64,000 nt of DNA from Alphaproteobacteria bacterium (GTDB lineage Bacteria > Pseudomonadota > Alphaproteobacteria > ATCC43930 > CGMCC-115725), in contig JASHOB010000257.1 of assembly GCA_030041335.1 (NCBI GenBank), positions 54,269 to 118,268 on the forward strand, given 5' to 3'. Both the position numbers and the translations under genes were made by a program. Shown here piece after piece: positions 35,607-44,612 of this stretch. Numbering within the stretch: the stretch's first letter is position 1; each line of letters starts with the position of its first letter. The notes below the pieces were generated by a model that was given only the letters and a program-made list of their open reading frames with translations, ran no database searches and was not told the origin of the DNA.

Positions 35607-36011
35607 ATGAAACTGAGAGCGTTAGCACTCGGTGCTGGAATCATCGCCGTCAGTGCGACTGCAGCGGTCGGTGCGGTTTCGGAGTCGCAGTTTCCGCCGC
35701 ATACGGTCGCCGACCTGATCGCCATATGCGCTCCATCTAACGATGATCCGCTAATGACGGCCGCCGTCAATTTCTGTCAGGGCTACGCGGAGGGGGCGGT
35801 CGACGTCGAGGAAGCGCACGAGGCGCAACGCGGGGGCCGCAAGCTATTCTGCCTCCCGACGCCACGGCCTCCTCGGAGCGCCGCGCTGGCGAACTTCATC
35901 GCCTGGGCGAAAGCTCGGCCAGCGCGCCTCGACATGCCGGCGATCGATGGCCTGTTCATCTATCTTGCCGGTAGATATCCATGTCCAGCAACAGCGCCAG
36001 TAGGACAGTGA
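35607..36011 (+). CDS. Exported Rap1a/Tai-type small protein
   Basis: A 134-residue protein from the ATG at 35607, with GCGGG just upstream. A signal peptide (about 1-23) is followed by a domain with TVADLIAICAPSNDDPLMTA and AVNFCQGYAEGAVD, then a C-terminal ALANFIAWAKARPARLD. This matches the Rap1a/Tai immunity-protein-like domain common in exported rhizobial proteins. Two cysteine pairs likely form disulfides. In Serratia these proteins protect against type VI effectors, but most members have no known role. It overlaps the next gene. Confidence 0.78.
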   Translation: MKLRALALGAGIIAVSATAAVGAVSESQFPPHTVADLIAICAPSNDDPLMTAAVNFCQGYAEGAVDVEEAHEAQRGGRKLFCLPTPRPPRSAALANFIAWAKARPARLDMPAIDGLFIYLAGRYPCPATAPVGQ

Positions 36012-36244
36012 TCGTGATAAAACCGCTGCTTCTGATGGCTGTCGTGGCGTCGCTGCCTCTGGCCGCCGCCTGTTCCGACATGACGCCGGGACAGCAACGT
36101 GCGCTTTCGGGTACCGCCATTGGCGCGGGCGGCGGCGCGCTCATTGGCGCCATCGCCGGCAATGCCGGTCTCGGCGCTGGCATCGGGGCCGCCGCCGGGC
36201 TCGCGGGCGGCCTGATCTACAATCAGGCCCGGGGGGGCAACTAG
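35981..36244 (+). CDS. Glycine-zipper small lipoprotein
   Basis: An 87-codon ORF overlapping the Rap1a-like gene by 31 bases. GTG codons at 36008 and 36014 are alternative starts that would give a normal 20-residue signal ending in LAAAC, a lipobox. The mature part is a glycine zipper with repeated GxxxG: GAGGGALIGAIAGNAGLGAG, then AAAGLAGGLIYNQ. YMGG/OmpA-type glycine-zipper lipoproteins insert a helical hairpin in the outer membrane. Coupling to the Rap1a-like protein suggests a paired envelope role; this is inference. Confidence 0.78.
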   Translation: MSSNSASRTVIVIKPLLLMAVVASLPLAAACSDMTPGQQRALSGTAIGAGGGALIGAIAGNAGLGAGIGAAAGLAGGLIYNQARGGN

Positions 36245-36448
36245 CTCGTTCGGCTCTGAGCAGTGTTGGCGGCGAGCGGCGCCGAAGCTTTCCAGGAAGT
36301 GGCTGGTTGTTGCAAGACTGTGCCGATGTTAACCAGGTTGTCAGCAACGACATCAACCGCGACCCAACCGCGCATTCCACCCCGGAGCGAGCAAAATACC
36401 GCGCTTTCCGGCGGACCACGGGTCAGGCAGGGTGATGCGTCTTGCCGA

Positions 36449-36835
36449 TCAGGCGGCGACCGGCACATCCACTAGGGTTGCCCCGACTGCGGCGAGCGCA
36501 GCCGCGAGCCGACGCGTCAGATCGACTGGCGAGGTGCCTAGATCGATGACGATCTGTCCACGGATGGCACACTCAAGAAGCCCGCCGGGTTGACACACGA
36601 CCTCCTCGACGACTTCGCCAGACGGCAGCGACACGAACACTACGTCCGACTGTTTGGAGGCATCAGCTACGGAGTTGCCGCTCCGCACGCGGTGCGCATG
36701 GGATCGCGCGAGCGACGCGGGGTCGCGATCGTACGCTATTACCTCCAGCCCCGACTTCTTCTTCAAACTCGGGCACATGGCCTCGCCCATGGTGCCGAGA
36801 CCGATGCAACCCAATTGGCCGAAACGTCGGTTCAT
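36449..36835 (-). pseudogene. Truncated 3-hydroxyisobutyrate dehydrogenase-family gene (NAD domain only)
   Basis: The 128-codon minus frame contains the Rossmann motif LGCIGLGTMGEAM, the SDVVFVSLPSG strand and VIDLGTSPVDLTRRLA. It then stops at DVPVA, exactly where the family continues with the substrate loop and the C-terminal helical domain. Full enzymes are about 290 residues. Loss of the catalytic Lys domain makes it inactive as a dehydrogenase. The frame itself is intact, so truncation may be recent. Confidence 0.8.
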
Positions 36836-37501
36836 TCACCCCCTCATGCTGCTGCTTGGCTTAGATCCCCAGCGTACAGATGACATCGCTCCAACGCTGT
36901 ATTGAAGCTCCCGGAATGTGCTCGCAGGTGTCGCCTTCAAGCTCGAGTGCCGCACCGCGGCCCGGTGACGCTGTGCCGAGCCGCGTCGCCAGGAATCCAC
37001 AAAGCTCGGAAGGCGATTGATGGGACTCCACGCCACAGCCCTTGGGATTCCTTGCAGCTATTGCGATGCACCAGAGGCACCGCGTCGTGGGCCAAGTGGT
37101 GAACAGCGACCCCCGTCGCAGTGACAACAGACGCCACCGTATCCAATGCTGCCGCCAATAAACGCCGCCGACAGAGGAAAGAAAAATTAGGCGCAACCTC
37201 GACCATGGCGAATGAGATGATGTGCGGCTCGCATTTCAGTGCATCGATCGCGGCGATACATCCAATGTTGGTTAAAGCGCCCCGATGTGGCAGCCCGTCC
37301 GAAAAAGGCGCCGCTCTCATCATTGCATGCAAGCCCGGCCAATAGAAATCCTCATATGGGGGTGTGCGATTTCGGGGGACGGTTTCACGGGATGCACGTC
37401 TGGATTCGACGTTGTGTGCTGATAATTCAGCGCCGTCACTGCCCTTGGCGCCTATCCAATTGGTGAAGCAGCATTGTGGTAAATCGAAGGGCATCCATTG
37501 G
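36836..37501. other. Decayed minus-strand sequence
   Basis: Pieces such as GVAVHHLAHDAVPLVHR and LCGFLATRLGTASPGRGAA, ending at a stop near 36861, suggest a lost minus-strand gene with a frameshift near 37070. It lies between the monooxygenase and the truncated dehydrogenase. I could not name the family. Confidence 0.4.
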
Positions 37502-38632
37502 CTAACGAGCATCCCTCAACCCGTGCCGTTCGAGACGTGGTATTACCTCTTCACAGAAGAACGGTAACTCTTCCACATAATTAACCAGGGATATGCCGAT
37601 GCCGCGCAGGCCTACGCTCGCAAGCCCAGCGAGTTCGTTCGCGACGTGGTCCGGATCGCCAACCAAGCGCCAGCCCCCCATGCCGGTTGCCTGTTGACGT
37701 CGAACCTTCGCGAATTCGGCGGCAGTCATGGCGTCCGCGCGCATATTTCGTGCGGCAAGCATCTCGTCGACCGATACCCAGTCGGCTTGATCGACGAAGG
37801 CGTAGTGATAGTACTCCTCTGCCTCCTTTTGGGTCGTCCGACAGGTGACTACTCCAACGGTATAGACGTCTAACTCTTTGCCGCACTCGCGCGCCTCATT
37901 TTGCGCGGCCTGTACTGCCGTTGCTTGCTCCGCCAAGCTGCTACCAGTCACGTTGAAAAAGGCGTCGCAGTTGTGTGTCGCAAAGCTACGGCCGGTACTT
38001 GACGCTCCTGCATTCATAATGAGAGGGAAGGTTCCACCGAACGGCTTCGGATGGGCGCGGATACCGCGCATCACCGCGAAGTTACCGTGGATGTCGAAAT
38101 TTTCTGCAGCCGACCAGATCAGTTTGATGGCGTCGAGCCATTCCTTCGCATACGCGTACCGATCCTCGTGCTCGCGTTGCGTAACACCAAACATTTGAAA
38201 CTCGCCTTCGTTCCACCCTACGACGACATTAAGTCCGAAACGGCCGTGTCCGATGTGATCTGCGGTGACCATTTGCTTCGCCGCAAGAACGGGATTGAAA
38301 AGCGGTGCGTGCACCGTCCCGAAGATCGTTATCCGCCTTGTCGCGCCAAGAAGCCCGGCAGCCCAGGTAAGCGTTTCAAGTGTCGCAGCCTGGTAATCGC
38401 CGACGGGCCCATAAGCCTTCCACCGGGCCACGGGAAGCATAAAGTCGATCCCGTAGGCATCCGCCATGCTGGCGAGGCGCAGATTGTCATCCCAACTGCC
38501 CGACCAACGCTCCGGCACTAATGTCACTGCGCGGCCGCTCGCGCAATTGGACCCAAAAAGGCCGATTTTCAGCTTGTTGTGGTTATACATTGCGAGGCGA
38601 TCTCGCCGCGCAGCTTTGTCTGCTCGTGTCAT
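37502..38632 (-). CDS. LLM-class FMN-dependent monooxygenase
   Basis: A 376-residue luciferase-like protein; an internal ATG at 38590 is the alternative start. The fold motifs KIGLFGSNCASGRA, FGLNVVVGWNEGEFQMFG and FPLIMNAGASSTGRSFATHN place it with the RutA/DmoA/nitrilotriacetate-type two-component oxygenases. These use FMNH2 from a separate reductase to oxidise small organics (sulfones, sulfides, pyrimidines, chelators). No flavin reductase gene is adjacent. The decayed sequence downstream on the same strand suggests it was part of a longer catabolic operon. Confidence 0.9.
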   Translation of the reverse strand: MTRADKAARRDRLAMYNHNKLKIGLFGSNCASGRAVTLVPERWSGSWDDNLRLASMADAYGIDFMLPVARWKAYGPVGDYQAATLETLTWAAGLLGATRRITIFGTVHAPLFNPVLAAKQMVTADHIGHGRFGLNVVVGWNEGEFQMFGVTQREHEDRYAYAKEWLDAIKLIWSAAENFDIHGNFAVMRGIRAHPKPFGGTFPLIMNAGASSTGRSFATHNCDAFFNVTGSSLAEQATAVQAAQNEARECGKELDVYTVGVVTCRTTQKEAEEYYHYAFVDQADWVSVDEMLAARNMRADAMTAAEFAKVRRQQATGMGGWRLVGDPDHVANELAGLASVGLRGIGISLVNYVEELPFFCEEVIPRLERHGLRDAR

Positions 38633-38695
38633 GATCCAAGCATACGACGTCGACGCCTACCAAAGGAGGGACGTTTGTACGCAGTATGTAGGTAG

Positions 38696-38971
38696 ATGCC
38701 GGTGCTCACCAGTGTCGCGGAAGCTTGTCACAGTTGCCGCGCGCGCGGAACCGTTATACCGATGATGGAGCTTCGTCGGAGGCTCGCCCATAAGCACGGC
38801 GCGCAAACCGCATGCCCGTTTCTTACAAAGCGAGCGTTGATGGCGATCGCCGATGATCCGAATACCACCGCGCCGTATTGGCGTGTCGTGCGCGCGAACG
38901 GCGCGATGATAGACTATTCTCCTGGCGGGGCGGCCGCGCAGGCGAAGCGCCTCAAGGCCGAAAGAAGATAA
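38696..38971 (+). CDS. Small MGMT-like DNA-binding-domain protein
   Basis: A 91-residue ORF with MMELRRRLAHKHGAQTACPF, then APYWRVVRANGAMIDYSPGG and AAAQAKRLKAE. It resembles small proteins related to the C-terminal domain of O6-methylguanine-DNA methyltransferases (as in Atl proteins). The PCHR active-site cysteine is not present, so it would bind but not repair alkylated DNA, if it does so at all. The N-terminus may be longer in another frame. It is a moderate-confidence family assignment from memory of the GG-x-AQAxRL ending. Confidence 0.55.
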   Translation: MPVLTSVAEACHSCRARGTVIPMMELRRRLAHKHGAQTACPFLTKRALMAIADDPNTTAPYWRVVRANGAMIDYSPGGAAAQAKRLKAERR

Positions 38972-39099
38972 CCAGTTCGGCGCACGACGCTAGGCTTTCG
39001 ACGCGGAGATCAACGGCATCTCGAAACTTCGGCGTCGCCCTATAGTCACCGGCTCGCGAATCTGGCGCCAGTGAATTCGGCCTGAATTCGGCCGCACTT

Positions 39100-39654
39100 T
39101 TAGCCGACCCGCTCAAATAGATGTTCGTAACTTAATACTAGCCCGTCATCGTCGACGACTAGGTCCGCTTCAAACCCGCGGGACAGACCAAGGTCGATAT
39201 ATCGCAGCCGCCGAGAGGCTTGTCTCACATAGCGCTGACATGACCGCGTGACGGTTAGTGCATGGCCATCGATGTAAGCCGTATCAAGCGTGAGACCAGC
39301 ACCGATATCCTCCGGCGTTCGCCGGATCGCAAGGGTGTTGCAGAATGGGGTAACCGACAGGTCGGGTTCGTCAGCTCCTTCGAGATCGGAACGGCGAGTG
39401 CCGTTGACCAGCCAACCAGTTCCGGCCCGATCCAGGCGCAATAGGCCGGAGCCTTGCGCATTCCAGCGTTCAACGGTGACCGACTGCGCGCGCCAGTCGG
39501 GATCGAGGCGCCAACGGTGCTCAAGTCGGAAGCCGCCCGCCTCAAGGCTGATCACGGTTGAGGTCGCCATAATTCCGTCGAGTTGATGTTCAAACTCCAG
39601 ACGTTCGAGACCTTCGATGTCCGTCCGCGCCCAAAAGATGGTGGTTTTGGTCAT
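39100..39654 (-). CDS. Putative glycolipid-binding family protein
   Basis: A 184-residue protein; I prefer the ATG at 39654, and the frame could extend to 39714. It starts MTKTTIFWARTDIEGLERLE and has DGIMATSTVI and a C-terminal ASRRLRYIDLGLSRGFEADL, matching the putative glycolipid-binding family (beta-sheet fold, repeated strands with W and R). Biochemistry of the family is limited. No signal peptide. It is monocistronic. Confidence 0.82.
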   Translation of the reverse strand: MTKTTIFWARTDIEGLERLEFEHQLDGIMATSTVISLEAGGFRLEHRWRLDPDWRAQSVTVERWNAQGSGLLRLDRAGTGWLVNGTRRSDLEGADEPDLSVTPFCNTLAIRRTPEDIGAGLTLDTAYIDGHALTVTRSCQRYVRQASRRLRYIDLGLSRGFEADLVVDDDGLVLSYEHLFERVG

Positions 39655-40153
39655 GGGGGACCCTGACTGAGCCATCGTCGCGAAACGGTCGATGAATCGC
39701 TCGCGCATCGCCATGATCGGTCGCCTAGCATATTCAGCTTCCCGCCCATCGGCCCATAACGACGGACGAGTTTGACCCGAAAGTCGCTTTTCGTCTTCAT
39801 CTCATGCATCTAATTTGAGGGCCTGAGTTGTATCGAGTTGGCATCGCCAATTCCATTCTACGGCACGTCATCCATCCCATCAGTAGTTAGTCCATCGATG
39901 CTTCGGAGCACGAGCGCCAAGGGCAATCAGCTCGGTCAACCTCATTACAAAACTGTCTTCACCAATTGGAAACAGTATATCGCCGTTTCGGCTTAACGCC
40001 CGTTTACGCCGCCTCTGGCAGCCATTTTTTTGTCGGCCCTTTTTCTAATTGTCGGCGCTAGCCGGGTCGTAAGGGGAGACCTCTTTCCCAGGGCCGAGTT
40101 GTCGCCGATTGCGGAGGGCGTCGCCCTCTTTCACGTTGTGGGCCCGATTTTGT
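39655..40153. other. Intergenic stretch, no gene seen
   Basis: About 500 bases, moderately AT-rich, with no frame worth calling. No tRNA or other RNA gene was recognised. Confidence 0.45.
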
Positions 40154-40585
40154 CTAGGTGTCCTTGTATATTTTGTCGTCCCTCATGATGATGAAGTTCC
40201 CGTCCGGTCTGGCCATAAGCTCGATGTGGTCGATGGGAATACGGTGGATTAACAGCAAATGGGCAAGCGCGCCCTCTTCGGTGACCCCCCAACTTTCCTG
40301 TTTCGGGTTGCGCGGACCAGACATCGCTAAAAGCTCGCCGTTGACAGAAGTCGCCGTCTTTAGGATGGCGGCGTTGTCGTACCAGCGGTCCAAATGAGTC
40401 AGCATCGAACCTTGGTGCGCGGTTATCGCGCTCGAAAACACAAGGGTCAGATCCGAATGCGGTCTTGATGAGCCGTGAGCGGTCCCCGGCACGCGGACGA
40501 CCGCGATTTTCTCACCGATCTCGCGAAAATAAATGGCGATCGTTCGATCTTCACAAATCAACGAGCGCATGACTAATCTTTCCAT
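40154..40585 (-). CDS. Hypothetical protein, unknown function
   Basis: I take the ATG at 40585, with GAGGG eight bases upstream, giving 143 residues; a start at 40570 (GGAAAG upstream) is equally possible. Sequence features include SLICEDRTIAIYFREIGEKI, LTHLDRWYDNAAILK and a C-terminal HIELMARPDGNFIIMRDDKI. It looks like a soluble alpha/beta protein without a known family. It is divergent from the ACT gene with about 30 bases between starts, so the promoters must overlap coding sequence. Confidence 0.6.
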   Translation of the reverse strand: MERLVMRSLICEDRTIAIYFREIGEKIAVVRVPGTAHGSSRPHSDLTLVFSSAITAHQGSMLTHLDRWYDNAAILKTATSVNGELLAMSGPRNPKQESWGVTEEGALAHLLLIHRIPIDHIELMARPDGNFIIMRDDKIYKDT

Positions 40586-40617
40586 CCGGAATACCCTCGC
40601 TTTCGAAGGGTTCCAGC

Positions 40618-40992
40618 ATGCCGAGACGATCCCACAAATCCGACCTTGCACGCGCGCCTTCAACGACCACCATCGGCGCTGCCGCAGTTCGTCGGGCCGC
40701 GGTATCCGCCGCCCCCCTCTCCGGCCGTGCGATCGTGACCATTATCGGCTCCGATCGGGTCGGCATCATCGCCGGCATTGCCAATGTCATCGCCGACGCC
40801 AACGTCAATATCCTCGATATTAGTCAGTCGGTCATCCGCGAGTTCTTCACAATGATCATGATGGTGGACCTGTCGGAGGCTATGATCTCGTTCGAAACGC
40901 TTGCCGACAACCTGTCGCATAAGGCCGCGAGCCTCGGCGTCCAGGTCGAGATCCAGCGCGAAGAAATCTTCAAAGCGATGCATCGGATCTAG
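40618..40992 (+). CDS. ACT-domain protein (UPF0237 type) with N-terminal extension
   Basis: A 124-residue protein with AAGGG seven bases before the ATG. The ACT domain (about 36-124) reads AIVTIIGSDRVGIIAGIANV, then ADANVNILDISQSV and FFTMIMMVDLSE, the GcvR-like regulatory fold that binds amino acids. The standalone family is about 90 residues; here an extra 35-residue Ala/Arg/Ser-rich N-terminus is present. It is followed after three bases by a UPF0210 gene. This gene pair is conserved from bacteria to archaea, which implies joint function. Confidence 0.9.
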   Translation: MPRRSHKSDLARAPSTTTIGAAAVRRAAVSAAPLSGRAIVTIIGSDRVGIIAGIANVIADANVNILDISQSVIREFFTMIMMVDLSEAMISFETLADNLSHKAASLGVQVEIQREEIFKAMHRI

Positions 40993-40995
40993 CAC

Positions 40996-42366
40996 ATGAG
41001 GCAACTCAACTTCTCTGGCGAAGAGATCCTTGAAACCATCGAGATGGTGCGCACCGAGCAGCTTGATATCCGCACAATCACGGTCGGCATCAGTCTGTTT
41101 GATTGCGTTAGTGACGACTGCAGCACACTTTGCCAAAACATCTTCGATAAGGTGACGCGGGTCGCCAAGGACCTGCATCGTGTCAGCACCGATCTCATCC
41201 GCGAATTCGGGCTTCCGATCATAAACAATCGGATCGCGGTAACGCCAATCTCACTGATCGCCGGAAAGTGTAGCAGCGGCGAATTGGCCCATGTTGCTCA
41301 GACGCTTGATAAGGCCGCACGCATTCTCAAGGTCGATTTTATCGGCGGCCTCTCGGCATCAGTAGAGAAGGGGATGAGCGTCGTTGACGCCAACCTGATC
41401 GCCGCCCTGCCCGACGCGCTCGCTGCCACCGAGCGGGTCTGTGCATCAATGAACGTCGGTTCGACGCGCGCCGGCCTTAACATGGATGCGATTGCCGAAA
41501 TGGGACACGTTATCCGGCGAACTGCGGAGCTAACTGCGGCGGCGGGATCGATCGGCTGCGCCAAGCTCGTGGTATTCTGCAACGCGGTCGACGACAATCC
41601 ATTCATGGCAGGCGCGTTCCACGGCGTGTCCGAGCCGGACAGCGTTGTCAACGTCGGCGTCAGCGGGCCGGGTGTAGTGTATCGCGCCATCAAAGCGGCG
41701 GGCGACGTCGACTTCGGCACCTTGACGGCAATCATCCGACGCACCGCATTCAAGATCACTCGCGCCGGCGAGTTGGTTGGGCGCGCGGCAGCGAGCCGCT
41801 TGGGAATTCCTTTCGGCATCGTCGACCTCTCGCTCGCCCCGACGCCGGCGGAAGGTGACAGCGTTGCCCGAATTCTGGAACAGATCGGGCTCGAGCGGGT
41901 CGGCACGCATGGCTCGACCGCGGCGCTGGCGCTTCTGAATGATGCGGTCAAGAAAGGCGGTGCGATGGCCTCGAGCTACGTCGGCGGGCTCTCGGGCGCA
42001 TTCATTCCGCTGTCGGAAGACCAAGGCATGATCGACGCAGCGGAACGAGGGGCGATTACCATCGACAAGCTCGAAGCCATGACGTCCGTGTGCTCGGTCG
42101 GTCTCGACATGATTGCGGTGCCTGGCGACACGCCAGCCGAGACGCTGTCAGCGATCATCGCCGACGAGGCCGCGATCGGTATGATAAACAAGAAGACCAC
42201 CGCGGTGCGCATTATTCCTGTTGTGGGAAAAGGCGTCGGCGATCGCGTCGATTTCGGCGGGCTGCTGGGTCATGCTCCGATCATTGCGGTTAACAGGAAC
42301 TCGAGCCGGCGCTTCATCGCGCGGCGAGGGAGAATTCCCTCGCCGCTGCAGGCGCTAACGAATTGA
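40996..42366 (+). CDS. UPF0210 (DUF711) family protein
   Basis: A 456-residue UPF0210 protein with [45 protein letters not shown] and [15 protein letters not shown]. The structure known for the family is a glycyl-radical-enzyme-like barrel without a proven reaction. It is coupled to the ACT gene (three-base gap), which may sense an amino acid and control it. The last 15 residues ([14 protein letters not shown]) are encoded by an 11-base-pair hairpin and may be a local extension beyond the usual end. Confidence 0.92.
   Translation: MRQLNFSGEEILETIEMVRTEQLDIRTITVGISLFDCVSDDCSTLCQNIFDKVTRVAKDLHRVSTDLIREFGLPIINNRIAVTPISLIAGKCSSGELAHVAQTLDKAARILKVDFIGGLSASVEKGMSVVDANLIAALPDALAATERVCASMNVGSTRAGLNMDAIAEMGHVIRRTAELTAAAGSIGCAKLVVFCNAVDDNPFMAGAFHGVSEPDSVVNVGVSGPGVVYRAIKAAGDVDFGTLTAIIRRTAFKITRAGELVGRAAASRLGIPFGIVDLSLAPTPAEGDSVARILEQIGLERVGTHGSTAALALLNDAVKKGGAMASSYVGGLSGAFIPLSEDQGMIDAAERGAITIDKLEAMTSVCSVGLDMIAVPGDTPAETLSAIIADEAAIGMINKKTTAVRIIPVVGKGVGDRVDFGGLLGHAPIIAVNRNSSRRFIARRGRIPSPLQALTN
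42321..42346 (+). terminator. Perfect hairpin in the 3' end of the UPF0210 gene
   Basis: GCGGCGAGGGA (42321-42331) pairs exactly with TCCCTCGCCGC (42336-42346) across a four-base loop. This strong stem ends 20 bases before the stop codon. No T-run follows. It may be an ancestral terminator now read as coding sequence. Confidence 0.5.
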
Positions 42367-42655
42367 ATGATTTCAACTTGCAGTTGGCTGCGCAGGGACC
42401 GCGGCGACACCTCTTCGGCGCGCCTCGCTTGAGACGACACGCGGGTTTCTTTGTTGCGACCAACTGTCTTTTCCATCGGGGTTCGTGGCGGTTCTTGCGG
42501 TTGGTGTTGGCCGCAGCTCGCGCACTGCGAACTACAGTACGCGGCGCCGCCGTCTCCCCTTATTTTTTCGACCCTCTAGGTAGTCCAACCGAAACGGGTG
42601 ATTGAACAATCCCGATAATATAATGGCTCTTAGTGACTTAATGCGGGTGGGTTCG

Positions 42656-43456
42656 ATGAAGCGTCGGAGAACATTCTGCATGATCGCCGTCGCGTCTGTC
42701 TTCGCTGCGCCCGGATGTTGGCAGCTCGCCGAGGCACAGGATGCATCAACTTCGACCAGCCGGACAGACGATGCGCCACGCGTTGTGGCTGAGCAGGCAG
42801 ACACTTTGCTAAAACAGATGGCGACTTATGTCGGGTCCGCGGAAGAATTCACATTTCATGCCGATATTACCTTCGATCATGTGCTGCCTTCCGGTCAAAA
42901 GCTCCAATTTTCTGCCACCGAGGACGTCGCACTGCAGCGCCGGGGCCGGCTCTATATCGAATGGAGCGGCGATCTTGGCGACCGGCAGTTCTGGTACGAC
43001 GGCAAATCCGTTACCCTATATGATCCATCCTCGCCATTTTACGCCAACGAGTCGGCGCCATCGCAGCTTGATGCCATGCTGGACAGGCTACTGCCAGAAC
43101 TGAATTTTTCTCCGCCGCTCGCGGATTTGCTTTACAGCGACCCGTATCAGCGGGTTTATGACAACATTCAGTATGGGTTCGATCTGGGGGAGAATGACGT
43201 GGGCGGCAGAAGCTGCCGCACCCTCGCTTTTGTCGGCAAAGACGTCGACTGGCAGATCTGGATCGATCCCGGCCCGCAACTGATCCCCTGCAAGCTCGTC
43301 ATCACTTACAAGCACCAGCCGTCGCAACCGCAATTCACGGCGGTGTTCACCAATTGGGATTTCGCGCCACGCATCGCAGCACCAGTGTTTACGCCCGATT
43401 TGCCTGCCGGAGTGGAGAAGATCCCCTTCCAGACGGTGGCGGCAGCAAAACAGTGA
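42656..43456 (+). CDS. Exported DUF2092 protein
   Basis: A 266-residue protein from the ATG at 42656. A signal peptide (about 1-27) is followed by the DUF2092 domain, with LLKQMATYVGSAEEFTFHAD, LYIEWSGDLGDRQFWYDGKS and FVGKDVDWQIWID. The fold is related to the LolA/LolB-type half-barrel that holds lipid chains, inferred from the repeated FWYDG and DWQIWID strands. It is first of three consecutive exported-protein genes on the same strand, with 13 bases to the next gene. Confidence 0.86.
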   Translation: MKRRRTFCMIAVASVFAAPGCWQLAEAQDASTSTSRTDDAPRVVAEQADTLLKQMATYVGSAEEFTFHADITFDHVLPSGQKLQFSATEDVALQRRGRLYIEWSGDLGDRQFWYDGKSVTLYDPSSPFYANESAPSQLDAMLDRLLPELNFSPPLADLLYSDPYQRVYDNIQYGFDLGENDVGGRSCRTLAFVGKDVDWQIWIDPGPQLIPCKLVITYKHQPSQPQFTAVFTNWDFAPRIAAPVFTPDLPAGVEKIPFQTVAAAKQ

Positions 43457-43469
43457 GCGGAGGACGGTG

Positions 43470-44504
43470 ATGATCAGGCAACGCTCGGAGCTGAAAAAGT
43501 TCGCCTTCGCGCTGTTGGCGGGCGTTGCAGTAAGTGTCTGCCTCGCTGCTGTCGTCGAGCGGGCCGCGGCATTTCGTGGCGGTTTCGGCGGTTTTCATGG
43601 TGGGGGCTTTGGTGGTTTCCGTGGCGGCGGATTTGGCGGCTTCCATGGCGGCGGATTTGGCGGATTCCATGGCGGCAGTTTCGGGGGTGGGGCCTCGCGT
43701 TTCGGAGACGGTGGTGGATTCGATCGCAGCACGGATGCGGGTTTTGGCCGCGGTGGCTATGGCAGCATCCACAACGCCAGCAGCTTTGGCGACCATAGCG
43801 GTGCGTTTCAGCAGAGCCATCCCGAATATCAGCACAACGCGAATCAGTTTGAGCAATCTCATCCCGACAGTCAGCACACCGCTAGTCAGTTCCAGCAAAA
43901 TCACCCGAATGCAGATCAGAACGCCCAGCAGTTTCAGCAAAACCGGACCAATGAAGCCAATACACTGCAACAGAACCGTATAAACGAAGCCAATAATCTG
44001 CAGTCCAACCGCATCAACACCTACAACAATTATGGCGGAGGCTGGGGCGGTTGGGGTGGCTACTACTCCGGTTTGGGATTTGGCGCCGGCGTGGCCATCG
44101 GCGCATCATTGGCCATCCTCCCGGCGGCCGCGGTAGCGATTTCGGTGGCAGGTAATCCTTACTATTACTCCAACGGAGTCTACTACCTGCCACAAGCGGG
44201 CGGGAATTATTCGGTTGTGCCACCACCCCAGGGAGCGGTTGTCAGCACGCCGCCGCCTTCCTGCTCATCCGTGTATTCCGGTTCCACTCAGTATCTGGAC
44301 TGCGGCGGGGCGTATTACTCCCGGGTGCAACAAGGCTACCAGGTTATCTCGCCGCCGATAGGTGCGACAGTGACCACATTACCGAGTGGCGCCGTCGATC
44401 AGAACATCAACGGCACAACCTATTTTGCCTTCGGCGGCGCTTATTATCGGCCGTTCTACAGTGGCAGCAGTGTCATCTACGAGGTGGTTGCAAAGCCAGC
44501 CTAG
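43470..44504 (+). CDS. Exported Gly/His-rich repeat protein with DUF6515-like C-terminus
   Basis: A 344-residue protein with GGAGGA five bases before the ATG at 43470. After a signal peptide (about 1-34) come tandem GGFHGGGFGGF repeats (about 35-75). Next come three units of about 17 residues of the type Q-Q-x-H-P-x-x-x-x-N-A-x-Q-F (about 110-160), then NEANxLQxNRI repeats (about 160-185). A hydrophobic GAGVAIGASLAILPAAAVA segment precedes tandem Tyr-rich YYSNGVYYLPQ/YQVISPPIGA domains as in DUF6515. Such proteins are surface or periplasmic; the glycine repeats suggest a flexible or metal-binding part. Confidence 0.8.
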   Translation: MIRQRSELKKFAFALLAGVAVSVCLAAVVERAAAFRGGFGGFHGGGFGGFRGGGFGGFHGGGFGGFHGGSFGGGASRFGDGGGFDRSTDAGFGRGGYGSIHNASSFGDHSGAFQQSHPEYQHNANQFEQSHPDSQHTASQFQQNHPNADQNAQQFQQNRTNEANTLQQNRINEANNLQSNRINTYNNYGGGWGGWGGYYSGLGFGAGVAIGASLAILPAAAVAISVAGNPYYYSNGVYYLPQAGGNYSVVPPPQGAVVSTPPPSCSSVYSGSTQYLDCGGAYYSRVQQGYQVISPPIGATVTTLPSGAVDQNINGTTYFAFGGAYYRPFYSGSSVIYEVVAKPA

Positions 44505-44612
44505 CAATTAAATGGGCGGCCCGGAAGCACCGGTGAACAAGGAACCAGAGACTGACATGGTCTTGGTGCCTCAGTCGCCTCCTGCCTTCTGCTTTCCGCT
44601 TGTCAGTCGAGT

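Noticed and set aside
36937..37512. 191-codon minus-strand frame
   Set aside because: Homology-like stretches shift frame near 37070, so it is treated as decayed sequence, not a gene.
39655..40153. Possible RNA gene in a long empty gap
   Set aside because: No tRNA arms, T-loop consensus or stable long stem could be found by eye.
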